The position numbers and the translations under genes were made by a program. A DNA stretch of 64,000 bases from Bin5 sp965116395 (GTDB lineage Bacteria; Chloroflexota; Anaerolineae; Caldilineales; Caldilineaceae), in assembly GCA_965116395.1 (NCBI GenBank), contig OZ220684.1:5551730-5615729 (forward strand). The letters run 5' to 3'. Of the stretch, positions 24,231 to 32,721 are shown in pieces (position 1 is the first letter of the stretch; every line of letters begins with the position of its first letter). Below the pieces are notes generated by a model, which saw only the letters and a program-made list of their open reading frames with translations, was not told the origin of the DNA and made no database searches.

Positions 24231-25118
24231 ATGCGATACACGGCAGACAACATGCTGGTTAAACCGCCGGCAGACAGCAGGGACACCGATCTTATCCTTG
24301 AGGTAACGCCGCAAAGTGCAGGATGGGAGTATATTTCCTTTCAGGCGAGACGGCTGGATGAAGGAAAAACCTGGTCATTCGACACGGGGGAAAACGAGTT
24401 TGCGTTTGTCAATTTGAGCGGACGCTACCGCGTTAACAGCAACAGGGGTTCGTGGGCCGGGATCGGGGGACGGGAGGATGTATTCAGCGGGGGCGCGCAT
24501 GCCCTGTATTTGCCGCGGCGCACCAACCTGACCGTAACTGCCGAGAAAGCAGGAGAGTTCGCGGCCACGTGGGTGCCAACTTCTGAAGATCACGAACCTT
24601 GGCTTATCAGGCCGGAGGAAGTCGCGGTCAGCGTACGCGGAGGCGACAATGTAAGCCGCCAGATCAATGACCTGTTGCCCCCCCGGTCGCCAGTCCACCG
24701 GCTTGTGCTTGTTGAGGTCTACACGCCTAGCGGCAACTGGAGCAGTTATCCACCGCATAAGCACGATGTTCACATTGAGGACGATGCAGGCGAGTTGATC
24801 GAAGCCGATCTGGAGGAAGTCTACTTCTATCATATTGACCGACCGGAAGGTTACGCCTACCAGAGAGTGTATACTGACGAAAACTCACCGATGCACGCTG
24901 AGGGCAATCCGATCGATGCGCTGGTACGGGTCGGCCACAACGAGGCGGTGCTGGTACCGGAGGGATACCATCCTGTGGTCAGTATGCCCGGCTATACCAC
25001 TTACTATCTGAATGTCCTGGCGGGCAGCGCGCAGAGTCTGGCCAATCAGGAGGATCCGAATTACGCGTGGGTGAAGGAGAAGTACGCAGGGGTGGACGAA
25101 CGACTTCCTTTGTATTGA
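24231..25118 (+). CDS. iolB: 5-deoxy-glucuronate isomerase IolB
   Basis: IolB converts 5-deoxy-glucuronate to 5-dehydro-2-deoxygluconate in inositol degradation. The 295-residue length is normal for this bicupin protein. The metal-site segment SSYPPHKHD, the EEVYFYHIDRPEGYAYQRVY strand and VLVPEGYHPVVSMPGYTTYYLN are characteristic. GAAGG precedes the ATG. It opens the iolB-iolC-iolE group and is followed 71 bp later by iolC. Confidence 0.95.
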   Translation: MRYTADNMLVKPPADSRDTDLILEVTPQSAGWEYISFQARRLDEGKTWSFDTGENEFAFVNLSGRYRVNSNRGSWAGIGGREDVFSGGAHALYLPRRTNLTVTAEKAGEFAATWVPTSEDHEPWLIRPEEVAVSVRGGDNVSRQINDLLPPRSPVHRLVLVEVYTPSGNWSSYPPHKHDVHIEDDAGELIEADLEEVYFYHIDRPEGYAYQRVYTDENSPMHAEGNPIDALVRVGHNEAVLVPEGYHPVVSMPGYTTYYLNVLAGSAQSLANQEDPNYAWVKEKYAGVDERLPLY

Positions 25119-25189
25119 GGGTAGGACTGGCATCTGAAGACTCAAGCGGTATGCACTAGCGACGGATCGGGCCAAGGGAAATCAGGAAC

Positions 25190-26215
25190 ATGACATCAGA
25201 AAAAGAAGCGAGAACTTTCGATTCTCTGCATATGGGGCGCTCCTCGATTGACCTTTATAGCAACGATGTTGGCGCGCCGTTTGCGGAAATAGGTAGCTTC
25301 GCGGCCTATGTCGGCGGTTCTCCGACCAACATCAGTGTGGGCGGCGCCCGTTTGGGACTAAAGACGGCGCTCGTAACCGGTCTGGGTGAGGACCCGGTTG
25401 GGGATTTCATCGCGGACTTTCTGGAGAAGGAGGGGGTCGATTTCAGTTTCAGCCCGCGCAAGCCGGGACACCGCACGAGTGCCGTAGTGCTCGGTATCGA
25501 GCCGCCGGACCGTTTTCCTCTAGTCTATTACCGAGAGAATTGCGCTGACATCGAGCTGACTATCGATGATGTGCTGGCATCTCCGGTGGCGGATGCCAAG
25601 GTTTTTCAGTTTGCGGGGACGAACCTGAGCAAGGAGCCGAGCCGGAGCTCGACGATGTTTGGGGCGGAGTTTTCGCAGCAGGTTGGAACGACAGTCGTAT
25701 TCGATCTCGACTTTCGGCCGGACCAATGGCATGACCCGCGGGCCTTCGGCGTTGTGGCGCGTTCGGTTCTGCCCAATGTGGATGTGGTGATTGGCACGGA
25801 GGATGAGATCAACGCGGCGGTGCTGAGTGACGCCAGCCAGATGTCTCTGACCCATTCGCAGGTATCGGACGCGAAGGTCGAGGGCGATGTAAAGGAGGCG
25901 ATTGACTGGCTTCTGAAGTTGGGTCCGGAGGCTGTGGTTGAAAAGGTGGGCGCGCTCGGTTCGCGCGTGCATTTGGCGGGCGGTGAGGTTCTTGAGGCGC
26001 CGGGCTTTCCGGTTGAGATTTACAATATTCTTGGAGCCGGGGACGCGTTCGGCGCCGGTTTCATTTATGGATTTGTCAATGACTGGGGCTGGCAGCGGTC
26101 GGCGAGGCTGGGCAATGCTTGCGGGGCGATCGTGGTGTTGGCGCACGGGTGCGCGAATTTCATGCCCACTTATGACGAGGTGATGACGTTTGTGGAGGAG
26201 CGGGGGGGGTTCTAG
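25190..26215 (+). CDS. iolC: 5-dehydro-2-deoxygluconokinase IolC
   Basis: A 341-residue PfkB-family sugar kinase. SLHMGRSSIDLY near the N-terminus, AAYVGGSPTNISVGGARLGLKTALVTGLG and the anion-hole motif NILGAGDAFGAGF with the catalytic aspartate are present. YYRENCADIELT is typical of the inositol branch. It phosphorylates 5-dehydro-2-deoxygluconate with ATP. Position directly after iolB supports the assignment. Confidence 0.94.
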   Translation: MTSEKEARTFDSLHMGRSSIDLYSNDVGAPFAEIGSFAAYVGGSPTNISVGGARLGLKTALVTGLGEDPVGDFIADFLEKEGVDFSFSPRKPGHRTSAVVLGIEPPDRFPLVYYRENCADIELTIDDVLASPVADAKVFQFAGTNLSKEPSRSSTMFGAEFSQQVGTTVVFDLDFRPDQWHDPRAFGVVARSVLPNVDVVIGTEDEINAAVLSDASQMSLTHSQVSDAKVEGDVKEAIDWLLKLGPEAVVEKVGALGSRVHLAGGEVLEAPGFPVEIYNILGAGDAFGAGFIYGFVNDWGWQRSARLGNACGAIVVLAHGCANFMPTYDEVMTFVEERGGF

Positions 26216-26400
26216 GGCATGCTCCTGGAAGTCGGAGAGAGGAAGCAACTTCAATGCCTCCGGTCACTGGCGTGAATTCGAGAATGTTGACATCGATTAA
26301 GAGGTACAGTTCGACGACTCATGTAGAATCGTGATATCGATGCAAATGTTGACAGCCGGCAATCGGATGGCTTCTACAATCACAATCGCGGGATAACACC
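26216..26400. promoter_or_regulatory. iolC-iolE gap with paired ATGTTGACA motifs
   Basis: ATGTTGACA occurs at 26284-26292 and again at 26346-26354, 62 bp (about six helical turns) apart. Its reverse complement ATGTCAACA is found at 27384 and 28261, before or at later genes of the cluster. The motif may be an operator or -35 elements; no optimally spaced -10 was seen. Confidence 0.35.
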
Positions 26401-27300
26401 ATGAAAGTACGAGTCGCGACGGCCCCGGTTTCCTGGGGCGTTCTGATGAAAGACACGCCAAACGTTCCTCCTTACGGTCAGGTCCTGGACGGGATACAGG
26501 AGGCCGGTTATGTGGGAACTGAATTGGGACCATACGGCTACTTGCCTTTTGAGGTCCCGAAACTGCGCGATGAGCTGGAGCGGCGCGGGTTGACGCTTAT
26601 TTCGGCGTTCACGATTTTCAATTTTTTGGCCGGGAAAGAGGACGAGACGGTCTACCGGGAGGCGTTGGAGACGGTACAGGTGCTCTCGGCGATGGGCTGC
26701 GGCCACATCGTATTGTCGGACGTACTCTTTACGGTGGAAAATCGCGCCAAGCGGGCAGGACGCATACGCCGGGAGGACTCGCTCAGCGACGCGGAATGGG
26801 ATCAGGCGGCGGCGAATGTGGATGCCTTCGCTAAGATTGTACTTGAAGAGTACGGAATGAAGTGCGCGGCCCACCCACACATCGGCGGCTACCTGGAGAC
26901 GGATTTCGAGATCGACGCCCTGCTGGAGCGCACCGACCCCGGACTGGTTGGTCTCTGCTTTGACATGGCGCACATTGCTTACGGCGGCGGCGACCCGGTA
27001 GCGGTGCTGGACAAGTGGAGGGACCGTACGTGGTATCTTCACATAAAGGAGTGCAATGGCCACGTCCGCGAAGAGGTTATCGGTCGCGGAGGCGATTACT
27101 ATGACGGTGTCCAATCCAGTGTATTCCCTGAACTGGGTCGAGGTACCATTGACTGGCATGGGATCAACCGTATTCTTCATGAGATAGACTTCGACGGCTG
27201 GGGCACGGTTGAGCAGGATATTCTGCCCGAAATGGATATCGATGCCCTGGAAAGCGCCAAGCGCAACCGGGCTTTTCTGCGGGATGCGTTGAATTGGTAA
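26401..27300 (+). CDS. iolE: Inosose dehydratase IolE
   Basis: A 299-residue TIM-barrel protein that would dehydrate 2-keto-myo-inositol to the trihydroxycyclohexane dione. Signatures are TAPVSWGVL at the N-terminus, GYVGTELGPYGYLP, CAAHPHIGGYLET, GLCFDMAHIAYGGGDP and LHIKECN, which supply the metal-binding acids and histidines. The ATG follows a weak ribosome-binding site. It is the third pathway gene in order after iolB and iolC. Confidence 0.92.
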   Translation: MKVRVATAPVSWGVLMKDTPNVPPYGQVLDGIQEAGYVGTELGPYGYLPFEVPKLRDELERRGLTLISAFTIFNFLAGKEDETVYREALETVQVLSAMGCGHIVLSDVLFTVENRAKRAGRIRREDSLSDAEWDQAAANVDAFAKIVLEEYGMKCAAHPHIGGYLETDFEIDALLERTDPGLVGLCFDMAHIAYGGGDPVAVLDKWRDRTWYLHIKECNGHVREEVIGRGGDYYDGVQSSVFPELGRGTIDWHGINRILHEIDFDGWGTVEQDILPEMDIDALESAKRNRAFLRDALNW

Positions 27301-27383
27301 CTGTCGCTGCTACAGAATCGTGAGGAACGGTTCAACAGGCCACACTGAATTCTGGTCGCCACTCCCCAAAGGTAAGGCAAACA

Positions 27384-28229
27384 ATGTCAACAAGTCCCAG
27401 TTCTTTGCAAGGCAAATTCGCTGTCGTCACCGGGAGCACACAAGGGCTTGGCGAAGCGGCTGTGCGTCTATTTGCGGAACGGGGCGCGGCCGGAATCATT
27501 GTGAGCGGGCGTAATGCCGACCGGGGCAATGCGGTGGCGGAGGACCTGCGCGCAGGCGGCTGCAAAGCCCATTTTGTGCAGGCCGACCTGGCCGACGAGG
27601 ACGCATGCGCCAGCATCGTGGCTGAAGCAGACAGGCAGTTTGGAGCCCTGCACGTCCTCGTCAACTGCGGCGCGCTCACGGTACGCGGCAACATTTGGGA
27701 CACGACTTCTGCTCTTTTTGATCAGATGGTAGCGGTCAATGCGCGGGCGCCGTTTCTACTCATGCAGGATGCCTGTAGGCTGATGCGGCGCGAGGGCAAT
27801 GGCGGGGCCATCGTCAACATTTCCAGCGTTGCCTCTTACGGCAGCGAACAGTTCCTGCTTCCCTATACGGCCTCCAAGAGCGCACTGAACGCGATGACCA
27901 AGAATGTCGCCTTCGCGGTGATGCGTTACCAGATACGGGTGAATGCGCTGGCTGTCGGCTGGATGGATTCGCCGGCCGAGGATTTCATTCAGCGCAAGTT
28001 TCATTCTGACGGGGAAGACTGGCTGGAAGCTGCGGAACGCGAGCAACCTTTTGGCCGTTTGCTCAAAACGGACGAAGTGGCGCGGGCAATCGCCTTTCTG
28101 GCCTCCGACGAGTCCGGTATGATGACAGGCACCATCATCGACTTCGACCAGTCGGTGCGGGGCGCGGGGCCGGTATCAAAGCCGCCGCCGTTAGATGATC
28201 CGTACTGGCGCATTGGCGCAAAAGACTAG
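27384..28229 (+). CDS. Short-chain dehydrogenase/reductase
   Basis: A 281-residue SDR. The cofactor site is VVTGSTQGLGEAAV, the catalytic set is ISSVASYG (serine) and YTASKSALNAM (tyrosine, lysine), and NVNARAPF fits the NNAG-type structural position loosely. The substrate is probably a cyclitol or sugar because it lies between iolE and iolG, but this is inference. AAGG precedes the ATG by about nine bases. Confidence 0.87.
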   Translation: MSTSPSSLQGKFAVVTGSTQGLGEAAVRLFAERGAAGIIVSGRNADRGNAVAEDLRAGGCKAHFVQADLADEDACASIVAEADRQFGALHVLVNCGALTVRGNIWDTTSALFDQMVAVNARAPFLLMQDACRLMRREGNGGAIVNISSVASYGSEQFLLPYTASKSALNAMTKNVAFAVMRYQIRVNALAVGWMDSPAEDFIQRKFHSDGEDWLEAAEREQPFGRLLKTDEVARAIAFLASDESGMMTGTIIDFDQSVRGAGPVSKPPPLDDPYWRIGAKD

Positions 28230-28619
28230 GTACCGTTGACTTTTTGGGAAGGCTGTTCAGATGTCAACAAGAACTGAAAGCCTGCAGGCCTGTTATGGAT
28301 GTATCTCGCCTGAGTGTTGAAATAGACTAAACCAATTGATCCGCGAAGTCACGCGAAGGGTCGCGAAGAACACCTTTCTGTCCGCGGAGGACGCGGAGAA
28401 AACCAAAGGCGTATCGGATTTTCTTTGCGCAGCTGCACCGCCATTCGACGATCAGGGGTAATTTGCACCCGGAAGTCGTTGTTCAGACAAACATCAACGA
28501 GCCTTAGGGCGTACGGGGTCCGGCCGTCGTCTTCTCTGGCGTACTGGCCTTGGACGATGACTGACGCCTACTGGCAGCTGTAGATTCGGGCGGAATTTCA
28601 ACACGGAACGAAAGGACAT
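28230..28619. other. Intergenic region with periodic CGCGAAG repeats
   Basis: 390 bp without a gene. CGCGAAG occurs three times with an exact 10-base period (28342, 28352, 28362) and CGCGGAG twice (28383, 28392). An ATGTCAACAAG at 28261 repeats the 11 bases at the SDR start codon. Similar decayed GC-A repeats occur between genes in many environmental genomes; alternatively helical phasing could mark a regulator site for iolG. Confidence 0.45.
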
Positions 28620-29630
28620 ATGAGCAACAGGGTTAACATTGGGGTTATTGGCGCAGGGGGAATGGGGGGCCGACACGCGGTCAATCTAACTGATGCCGTG
28701 GCCGCAGCCAACGTGGCGGCGATCATGGATGTCGACTCGGCGCGTGCCGAAGAGATAGCGGCAAGGTGCGGAGGCGCCAAAGTTTTCGCGGATGCTGAAC
28801 AGTTGATTGCGGCGCCGGATGTTGATGCAGTGGTGATCGCGGCGCCGAATCGCTTTCATGCCGGATTGACGCGGTCGTGTATCGCGGCCGGCAAGCCTGT
28901 TTTATGCGAAAAGCCGTTGGCATCGGATGGCAAGGAGGCCCGTGGGGTCGTTGACGCCGAGGCCGCCGGCGGAAGACGGCTGGTGCAGGTTGGTTTTATG
29001 CGCCAGTATGACCCGGACCATGTTGCCGTCAAACAGGTAAGCGACAGCGGTGAACAGGGCCAACCGCTCGTGATTCGCAGCGTTCATATCAACCCAAGTT
29101 GGGGTGACATCCCCTCGCTGAGTGACGTCATCAACGGCTCGCTGATCCATGACATTCACTCGGCACGTTGGATGATGGGGGATGAAATTGCCCGCGTTCA
29201 TACATCCTTCATTCCGTTCTCGCCGACTCAACCGCTCAGCGCGCGCTATATCATGATCCAGTTGCACTTTCGCAACGGCACTCTAGGTAGCCTTGAGTGC
29301 AACTCGGACTCCGGATACGGTTATGAGATCACTGTAAGCATTACCGGAGAGTCTGGTGTGGTCCAGTCGAGTCCGTTGCCACACCCGATTGTGCGCCACA
29401 GTAACGCAAGCAGCCAGTGGATTGAAGAGGATTGGTTACAGCGTTTCAATGCCGCCTATGTCAATGAAGCGCAGGCGTGGGTGCAGTCCATCCTGGACGG
29501 AGAGGCCGCGGGACCGAGCGCGTGGGATGGATATGTTGCTATTCTGGTGGCCGACGCCAGCATTGAATCAGGAGTGCAGGCACAGCCTGTTGCGGTAGAG
29601 GTACCGGATATGCCCGCGCTCTATGGGTAG
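28620..29630 (+). CDS. iolG: Inositol 2-dehydrogenase IolG
   Basis: A 336-residue Gfo/Idh/MocA enzyme that oxidises myo-inositol to 2-keto-myo-inositol with NAD+. NIGVIGAGGMGGRHAVNL is the dinucleotide site, VLCEKPLA carries the lysine, and RRLVQVGFMRQYDPDHVAVKQ with GPSAWDGYVA closely resembles the Bacillus IolG pattern as I recall it. LIHDIHSARWM supplies the D/H pair. AAAGGA precedes the ATG. It lies directly before iolD. Confidence 0.88.
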   Translation: MSNRVNIGVIGAGGMGGRHAVNLTDAVAAANVAAIMDVDSARAEEIAARCGGAKVFADAEQLIAAPDVDAVVIAAPNRFHAGLTRSCIAAGKPVLCEKPLASDGKEARGVVDAEAAGGRRLVQVGFMRQYDPDHVAVKQVSDSGEQGQPLVIRSVHINPSWGDIPSLSDVINGSLIHDIHSARWMMGDEIARVHTSFIPFSPTQPLSARYIMIQLHFRNGTLGSLECNSDSGYGYEITVSITGESGVVQSSPLPHPIVRHSNASSQWIEEDWLQRFNAAYVNEAQAWVQSILDGEAAGPSAWDGYVAILVADASIESGVQAQPVAVEVPDMPALYG

Positions 29631-29702
29631 TGACAAACGCCGCTCAGGGCGGTGAAGCCGCCACTTTCAGAATTTTTTTCTGAAGCAAAGATGAGGAAGA
29701 AA

Positions 29703-31616
29703 ATGAACACTGAACGATTGACAATGGCACAGGCGATTGTTCGCTTTCTCAAGAATCAGTACAGCGAACGCGATGGCGTGGAACAGCCTTTCTTTGGCGG
29801 CTGTTTTGGCATTTTCGGGCACGGCAATGTTGCAGGAATGGGCCAGGCGCTGCAGCAATATCCGGATTTTCGCTATTTTCAGACGCGCAACGAGCAGGCG
29901 ATGGTGCATACTGCGGCTGCTTACGCAAAGCACAGCAACCGGCTGCGGACTCTGGCCTGTACCAGCTCAATCGGTCCGGGCGCGACCAACATGGTGAGCG
30001 GCGCGGCAACGGCGACGATCAACCGGCTGCCGGTACTGCTCCTGCCGGGCGACATTTTTGCCCGCCGCAATGTTGCCCCGGTTTTGCAACAGTTGGAGTC
30101 GGAGCACAGCCAGGATATTTCGGTCAATGACTGCTTCAAACCGGTCAGCCGTTATTGGGACCGGATAAACCGGCCCGATCAGCTTATCACTTCGCTGATT
30201 GAGGCGACGCGCGTACTTACCAGTCCGGCCGACACAGGTGCGGTGACGCTTTCGATCCCGCAGGATGTCCAGACTGAAGCCTTTGATTATCCTTCGGCGC
30301 TGTTCGACAAGCGCGTATGGTCGATTCCACGCAACCGGCCGGACAGGGCTGCGCTAGAGCAGGCGGCGGCGGTAATCCGGGCGGCGAAAAAGCCGCTGAT
30401 TGTTGCCGGGGGCGGCGTACTGTACAGTGAGGCGACCGCGGCGTTGCGGGAATTCGTCGACCGTTTCGGCATTCCTGTGGCGGAGACGATGGCGGGCAAA
30501 GGCAGTCTTCTTTTCGACCACCCGCTGCAGTTGGGCGCGGCCGGCGCAACCGGCACTTTCGCGTGCGAGCAGGTGGCGGACGAGGCAGATGTGGTGATTG
30601 GCATCGGCACGCGCTACAGCGATTTCACCACTTCGAGCAAGACTGCGTTCAAGCATCCGGATGTTCAGTTCGTGAACATTAATGTGGCTGAGTTTGACGC
30701 GTACAAACACTGCGCAATTGCCCTGGTTGGGGATGCCCGCGTGACGCTGGAAGAGCTGGGTGAAGCGTTGGGCGGCTATCGAAATAGCGGCGAGAGTGTC
30801 GCACAGGCGCAGCGTTTGCATGACGAATGGGAGGCCGAAGTCCAGCGCAACTATGACACACTTACCGCTGAGAGCGGGCTTCCTTACCAAGGGGCGCTTA
30901 TCGGCGCGGTGAACGACCAGGGCGACGCGGAGGCGGTGATGGTCGCCGCGGCTGGCAGCCTGCCGGGAGACATGCATAAGTTGTGGCGCGCGCGCCACGC
31001 CAAGCAGTACCACCTCGAATACGGCTATTCCTGTATGGGCTATGAAATTGCCGGCGGGCTGGGAGTCAAGATGGCCGAGCCGGATCGGGAGGTCTACGTG
31101 ATGGTGGGCGACGGCAGCTTCTTGATGATGAACTCCGATCTGATCACATCGATCCAGGAAGGCTATAAGCTGACGCTCATACTGATGGACAATACCGGTT
31201 TTCGTTCGATCGGGGCTCTCAGCCGGTCGTTGGGTCAGGGCGGATTCGGCACGCGCTACATTTATCCCGATCAGATCGAGGCGGCTCATCGCAACGGCAA
31301 ATCCTTTAACGGGCTGCCGACTGACGAGAACGGGTATGACGTCGAGCCGCTGCCGGTAGATTTGGCGACGAATGCCGAGAGCCTGGGATGTCACGTCATT
31401 CGTTGCGAGAGTGTGAGCGACGTTGTGCAGGCGTTGCAGGACGCAAAGTCGGTTGACAGGACGACGGTCATTTACGTACGGAATGATCGTTACCTGGGCG
31501 TACCGGGCTACAGTTGGTGGGATGTGCCGGTTGCTGAGGTGAGCGAGTTGGATACGGTCAACGCGGCGCGCGAGGAGTGGGAAGAGCAGCGCACACAGGA
31601 GCGGTATTATTTGTAA
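29703..31616 (+). CDS. iolD: 3D-(3,5/4)-trihydroxycyclohexane-1,2-dione hydrolase IolD
   Basis: A 637-residue thiamine-diphosphate enzyme that opens the cyclitol ring to 5-deoxy-glucuronate. FFGGCFGIFGHGNVAGMGQAL and RNEQAMVHTAAAYAKH are at the N-terminal ThDP domain. The C-terminal ThDP/Mg motif is GDGSFLMMNSDL with the N in MDNTGF about 25 residues on. GFRSIGALSRSLGQGGFGTRY is IolD-specific. The ATG at 29703 has GAGG six bases upstream; upstream ATGs at 29652 and 29691 are worse. Confidence 0.95.
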   Translation: MNTERLTMAQAIVRFLKNQYSERDGVEQPFFGGCFGIFGHGNVAGMGQALQQYPDFRYFQTRNEQAMVHTAAAYAKHSNRLRTLACTSSIGPGATNMVSGAATATINRLPVLLLPGDIFARRNVAPVLQQLESEHSQDISVNDCFKPVSRYWDRINRPDQLITSLIEATRVLTSPADTGAVTLSIPQDVQTEAFDYPSALFDKRVWSIPRNRPDRAALEQAAAVIRAAKKPLIVAGGGVLYSEATAALREFVDRFGIPVAETMAGKGSLLFDHPLQLGAAGATGTFACEQVADEADVVIGIGTRYSDFTTSSKTAFKHPDVQFVNINVAEFDAYKHCAIALVGDARVTLEELGEALGGYRNSGESVAQAQRLHDEWEAEVQRNYDTLTAESGLPYQGALIGAVNDQGDAEAVMVAAAGSLPGDMHKLWRARHAKQYHLEYGYSCMGYEIAGGLGVKMAEPDREVYVMVGDGSFLMMNSDLITSIQEGYKLTLILMDNTGFRSIGALSRSLGQGGFGTRYIYPDQIEAAHRNGKSFNGLPTDENGYDVEPLPVDLATNAESLGCHVIRCESVSDVVQALQDAKSVDRTTVIYVRNDRYLGVPGYSWWDVPVAEVSELDTVNAAREEWEEQRTQERYYL

Positions 31617-31648
31617 GAGTATAGAAGACAGGCAGCGAGATTGAGCCG

Positions 31649-32197
31649 ATGGATCTGGTAGTTTTGGCAGGGTTGCCCGGGGTCGGGAAGCTTACAGTAG
31701 GCCGAACGCTGGCAGACGTTACAGGGTATCGTCTCTTTCACAACCACCTCACGGTGGACCTGGCACTGTCTCTGTTTGAATTTGGCAGCCCACCGTTTAT
31801 TGAACTGAGAGAAGAGATCTGGCTGGCGGCAATTGAACAGGCATTCGGTGCAGAGCTGGAAGGAGTAGTTTTCACACTCGCGTTTGACCGCACTGTTCGC
31901 GACCGATTTGTCAACCAGTTACAAGAGATTGTCATGCTATCCGGCGGCAGCGTGCGTTTCGTGGAGTTGACCTGCCAGCAGGAAGAACTTGAGAGCCGAT
32001 TGGTCCAGCCTTCGCGCGCAGAGTTTGGCAAGTTGCGCTCGGTGGAGCAACTATGTGCGCTTCATCAGATGGGGGCATTCGAAGGACCGCGCCTACCACC
32101 TGACAGGTTGCAAGTCGACACGACAGAGCGCTCGCCAGAAGAAGTGGCCGGCCAGATAGTGAATGAACTCAGCATTGCGACAACGAACGGTGGATAG
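31649..32197 (+). CDS. P-loop kinase-like protein (shikimate-kinase-like AAA)
   Basis: A 182-residue protein with Walker A LAGLPGVGKLTVGRTLA at the very N-terminus and a fold resembling small kinases (LTVDLALSLFEFGSPPFIELREEIW, VRFVELTCQQEELESRL). It presumably phosphorylates a small molecule. Its place inside the inositol cluster may be coincidental, since iolC already supplies the pathway kinase. A ribosome-binding site is not obvious. Confidence 0.7.
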   Translation: MDLVVLAGLPGVGKLTVGRTLADVTGYRLFHNHLTVDLALSLFEFGSPPFIELREEIWLAAIEQAFGAELEGVVFTLAFDRTVRDRFVNQLQEIVMLSGGSVRFVELTCQQEELESRLVQPSRAEFGKLRSVEQLCALHQMGAFEGPRLPPDRLQVDTTERSPEEVAGQIVNELSIATTNGG

Positions 32198-32232
32198 GCT
32201 GTGTGCAGAGCGAGGGAATGGTGGAGCAATCA

Positions 32233-32707
32233 TGACGGTTCTACCAGAAACATTCCTGGGAGAAGATTACGAGCTTGAGCGTGGGAAACCCATGCCGAGT
32301 TTCAATCATTATTACGTGCAGTCGCAATTGCATGTTGCTCTCCATGCGGCCTGCGGAGACAGATTTTTCGTCGGCGGGGAACTATCGCTAGCGACTGAGC
32401 AGACGACGACGCCAGACATCTCCATTTGCAATTTTGACATCCTGACTGGCTGCACGATGAAATTCGAGCGGCGGACCCCCCATTTACTGTAGTAGAGATT
32501 TTGTCGCCTTGTCAAAGTGTGAATGAAATTATCCCAAGAATAGAGACCTATTTCGAGTTCGGGATCAAGTCTGTGTGGCTCGTGCAGCCGCCGCTCAAAC
32601 AGGTAGCTGTCTTTACGCCTGAATTGGAACCGCAGATCTTTATTCAAGGCGATATCATTGACCCGATATTGGACATCAAAGTGGCGCTGGAAGAGATATT
32701 CTCATAA
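32233..32707 (+). pseudogene. Uma2-family (DUF820) nuclease-like gene, frameshifted
   Basis: Two adjacent frames make one protein. The first (32233-32492) holds the N-terminal half with ELERGKPMPSFNHYYVQSQL and TTPDISICNFDIL, then ends in a premature stop. The second supplies PPFTVVEILSPCQSVNEIIPR, YFEFGIKSVWLVQPP and the remainder to 32707. The join is a run of six C at about 32476-32481; a seventh C would restore one frame reading RRTPPFTVVEIL. Uma2 proteins have a PD-(D/E)XK-like fold. It may be a pseudogene, a sequencing error or a phase-variable tract. Confidence 0.75.
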
Positions 32708-32721
32708 GCGAGGAAGGATGT

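Noticed and set aside
28342..28398. CRISPR-like array
   Set aside because: Units are only seven bases with two- or three-base spacing, far too short for a CRISPR repeat-spacer structure, and no cas genes are present.
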